Source of the DNA: Chrysemys picta bellii
Taxonomy: Eukaryota; Chordata; Testudines; Emydidae
NCBI RefSeq assembly: GCF_011386835.1
Contig: NC_088796.1
Span: 70,445,468 to 70,509,467 of the forward strand
Length of the DNA: 64,000 bases
Direction of reading: 5' to 3'
Part shown: positions 61,064 to 64,000 of the stretch, one piece after another
How positions within the stretch are numbered: the first letter of the stretch is position 1
How the letters are laid out: each line of letters opens with the position of its first letter
Translations under genes and position numbers: made by a program
The notes under the pieces: generated by a model
The model's database searches: none
What the model saw: the letters and a program-made list of their open reading frames with translations, nothing else
What the model was told of the DNA's origin: nothing

Positions 61064-62528
61064 GAAAGAACAGATAACATGTAATTTATGATAGCTCTAG
61101 CATTGAGACCTACTAAACTACAATGTTCTTAGAATTGAAAAGAGAAAGAAATACCTAAAAATCACATGGTATAGCTTTATATTTTTAATTAAAACCTAAA
61201 AAATGGACTGGCTGCCAGTCACAGTCCCACCCCAACCCAAAAGCATCTGTAATACTGATGTGTGATCAAATAACAGTGCAAATCATTGTCTGGAGATTGA
61301 ACTGTTCAAAAAAAGTTTTATATCATGTCTATATAGTATACTGTACGGGATTTATTTTAAAACTCCTGTGATTATGGCACATCAGAGGGGACAATGGTAC
61401 CTACAGAAACGTGTTCCTCCTCAACAGCATTTTCTGATACAAGAAGCAGTTTCGAGCATATTGGATCGTGAACATCCCACGGCTACATTTATTTTAAAAT
61501 CCATGAACGTCCAATAGAAGAAATGCTACAAAAGGAAGCTACTCTCTCTTTGAGCCTGAGAGAGTCAGCTCTATTGGATTGTCTGTGTCATGAAATTAGT
61601 CAAACAGAATTCTAAACCAATAGTGCTCACCTTTTCTGCAACCAGCTAATTAAAAAGTTACTGTAAGCATCTTCCGATTTTAAGTGAATTAACTAAGCCA
61701 GAAAATTTTAAATTACCAGATTCCTTTTGACAAGATTCAGCTATTTTGCAGAGAAAGACTAAAACCTTCTTTCTAAAGCTGTGATGCTACTAATTACTAC
61801 TCTAATTAGGGTTAGCAATCCATACACACTTCCCTTTATGCGTATTATGCATTTGTATACCCTTTTAAATTCTTTTTCTTATTGTTAAAGGATGGAGTCC
61901 AGCAATTGAGAGATGCCAAAAGCTGTTACTGTAAGTGTCATGGGAAATGGGAAAACCTTAGAATTTACAGTGCATACCAGATCACTCATGTAAATAAAGC
62001 ATTACAGATGTGCAGAATTAAGAAACTAGGGAATATACCACTTTCTCCATTGCTCTTTTCCAAGATGAATACTACGGGATTTTTGTTTTCAGTATTTTAC
62101 GTCACCAGTCCGATTAGTGCAGAAGAGAACACAATAAAGTGGTATATATACTATCAGTTTTAAAACAAAAGCTATTTTGTATCAATATATAAAAAGCAAG
62201 GAAAATGAAGTCACACAGAAAAAAAACTGTCAATAAAAGAATACAGACACTATTGCGATCACATTTCAAGTGGTGCCAAACACGGGCTTTTCCACCAGTA
62301 AGTAAAGTAAACACTTTCCCAGCAGCACCATTAGTTAACTAATGAGAACTAAGAAGAACCTGGAATAATACTTTAATTTGGAGGGGAGAGAAATGGAAGC
62401 GTTTATATCTGTTTCCACTTTCCTTCTCAAGTGACAAACATTTTACTGAGTATCTTTACAACCAGGAAGAGAAGAAACACCCTCCCCCACAAAGTATATT
62501 GGTTAAAATATACAAATATACACAATCT

Positions 62529-62797
62529 TAGGCCAGGTCTATACTAAAAAGTTAAGTTGACCCAGCTACATCTCAGTGGTGTGAAAAATCCACACCCCTG
62601 AACAAAATAGTTAAACCAACTTAATCCCCAATGTAGACACAGTGCTAGGTTAATGGAAGAATTCTTCTTTCAACCTAACTACAGCTTCTTGGGGAAGTGG
62701 ATTAACAGCAATGGGAGAACCCATCCTATCGCTGTAGTGTCTACACTAAAGTGCTACAGCAGCATAGCTGCCGTGGTTTAAGTGTAGACATAGCCAT
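62529..62797. repeat. Fold-back DNA-transposon-like element
   Basis: Begins TTAGGCCAGGTCTATACT and ends AGTGTAGACATAGCCATA, inverse-like termini. Inside is GGTGTGAAAAATCCACACCC, itself a hairpin. A common non-autonomous family in turtles as I recall it. The class is uncertain. Confidence 0.6.
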
Positions 62798-63542
62798 AGA
62801 TAGAAAGGCTTTAAAAGGCATAGGGATAGAAAACAGCCAGCATCTATAGACTCCTGCATACTTAAGTTTGCTATTCAGTGGGGACCCTTTAATACGTGAT
62901 ACAGACTCCTTATGCAATAATGAACTTGCATTCCACCACACTCAATAGAGTATTGTGTGTTTGTAGTTACTGATATATTTGTTTTGAAAACGTGAATTTT
63001 GCAGATCTTCCTTTTTTGTTAAAAAAAAATAAAAACCTGAAGGACTATTCTTTCCCCACCCCTTCTGAAACCACACACACACACACACCCTCCTACCTCC
63101 TACCCATCCACTAGACTTATGTTTAGAGCCTTCCTGGATTGTTTCCAGTATCTCGTCACCTACACAATATTGAAACACCCCACTAATGTGCCGCCCTCCT
63201 TCCACAGTCTCTCTCCCCTCTTGAACTTAGTACGAAATGCTACCAACCAGACCTTTCTCAGCCACATTTATCACATTGTTGGAATCTTAGGCACTTGCAT
63301 ATTTAACCATACTTTTTGCAATTGACAATGAACTCTGCCACTAACAGATCTCTCAAGTATAGTTCCTTCGTCTTCCTCATTATCACATCCTGCCCTTGGC
63401 AAAATTGTCTAAATTCATACTAGGGTTTCACATTTTATGCAGAAGGTGCCCATGTTTATATATGCTTCACTCTTGATTCTTTTCTCACTCTTTCAGACAT
63501 CAAATATTGATTCTTACCTCACATCTTTATTCCTGGTTTCAC

Positions 63543-64000
63543 AGTAGCAGCCATGTGAGTCTGTATCCGCAAAAAGAACAGGAGTACTTGTGGCACCTTA
63601 GAGACTAACAAATTTATTTGAGCATAAGCTTTCGTGGGCTACAGCCCACTTCATCGGATGCATAGAATGGAACATATAGTAAGGAGATATATATACACAT
63701 ACAGAGAACATGAAAAGGTGAGAGTTGCCCTACCAACTCTAAGAGGCTAATTAATTAAGATGAGCAATTATCAGCAGGAGAAAAAAAAAACACTTTTGTA
63801 GTGATAATCAAGATGACCCATTTCAGACAGTATGACAAGATGTGAGGATACTTAACACGGGGGAAATAGATTCAATGTGTGTAATGGTTCAGCCATTCCC
63901 AGTCTCTATTCAAGCCTAAATTGATGGTATCTAGTTTGCATATTAATTCAAGTTCAACAATTTCTCGTTGGAGTCTGTTTTTGAAGCTTTTCTGTTGCAA
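63543..64000 (-). mobile_element. Probable Penelope-like element (copy 2, runs off the window)
   Basis: From the 3' end (CAGTAGCAGCCATGTGAGTC, then GAACAGGAGTACTTGTGGCA) it runs on the - strand into an open frame that enters from beyond 64000. That frame reads LQQKSFKNRLQREIVELELI, CKLDTINLGLNRDWEWLNHY then TH and stops near 63871. It has no interruption in the part seen. Copy 1 at 59132-59475 shares the frame end. Likely Penelope-like, unproven. Confidence 0.65.

Overview
The window looks like nuclear DNA of a vertebrate, most likely a cryptodiran turtle. Intron-split genes with GT-AG junctions sit in long non-coding stretches full of decayed transposons. The lineage call rests on a tRNA-derived SINE of the turtle CryI/PolIII type (27383-27592), many CR1 LINE fragments, a DIRS-like tyrosine-recombinase retroelement, several families of short hAT-like elements, and old MIR and L2 relics. 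These assignments come from recognition of the sequences, not from a search. There are no prokaryotic features.

Three conserved genes lie in the order known from the human 5q22 region. (1) APC, + strand: two exons are present, a 215-bp internal exon (1488-1702) and the giant last exon (2716-9298). The last exon encodes the end of the armadillo domain, four 15-residue repeats, seven 20-residue beta-catenin repeats, three SAMP motifs, the basic region, an SQIP motif and the C-terminal TSV. Earlier exons lie left of the window. (2) SRP19, + strand: complete in five exons (22446-32016), 143 residues, starting in a CpG island. (3) REEP5 (DP1/TB2), - strand: the last three coding exons (55314-47577), covering residues 72-189. 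Exons 1-2 are not visible and should lie beyond 64000. The genes are independent; their adjacency is conserved synteny, not an operon.

Regions: 1-1487, APC intron beginning with a rearranged hAT copy; 1488-11320, APC exons and 3' UTR; 11.4-21.8 kb, intergenic, with MIR, an inverted pair of CR1 fragments, an AT-rich element holding a perfect 35-bp hairpin, fold-back repeats and an L2 relic; 21.8-32.5 kb, SRP19, with a CR1 interrupted by a hAT-like element, a CryI SINE and another CR1 in its introns; 32.5-46.2 kb, intergenic, with the DIRS-like element and its inverted repeats, a long unclassified repeat (family Y) and a 1.55-kb hAT element with a perfect 8-bp target duplication; 46.2-64 kb, REEP5 3' UTR, exons and introns, with MIR, CR1, a mariner-like MITE, families X and Y, C-rich hAT-like repeats and two copies of a probable Penelope-like element.

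I found no new gene system. The items most worth a second look are structural: the internal inversion in the first hAT copy, the perfect hairpin at 15874-15950, the DIRS-like element and its 56-bp inverted repeats, the unclassified families X and Y, and the preserved C-terminal reading frame in both Penelope-like copies.
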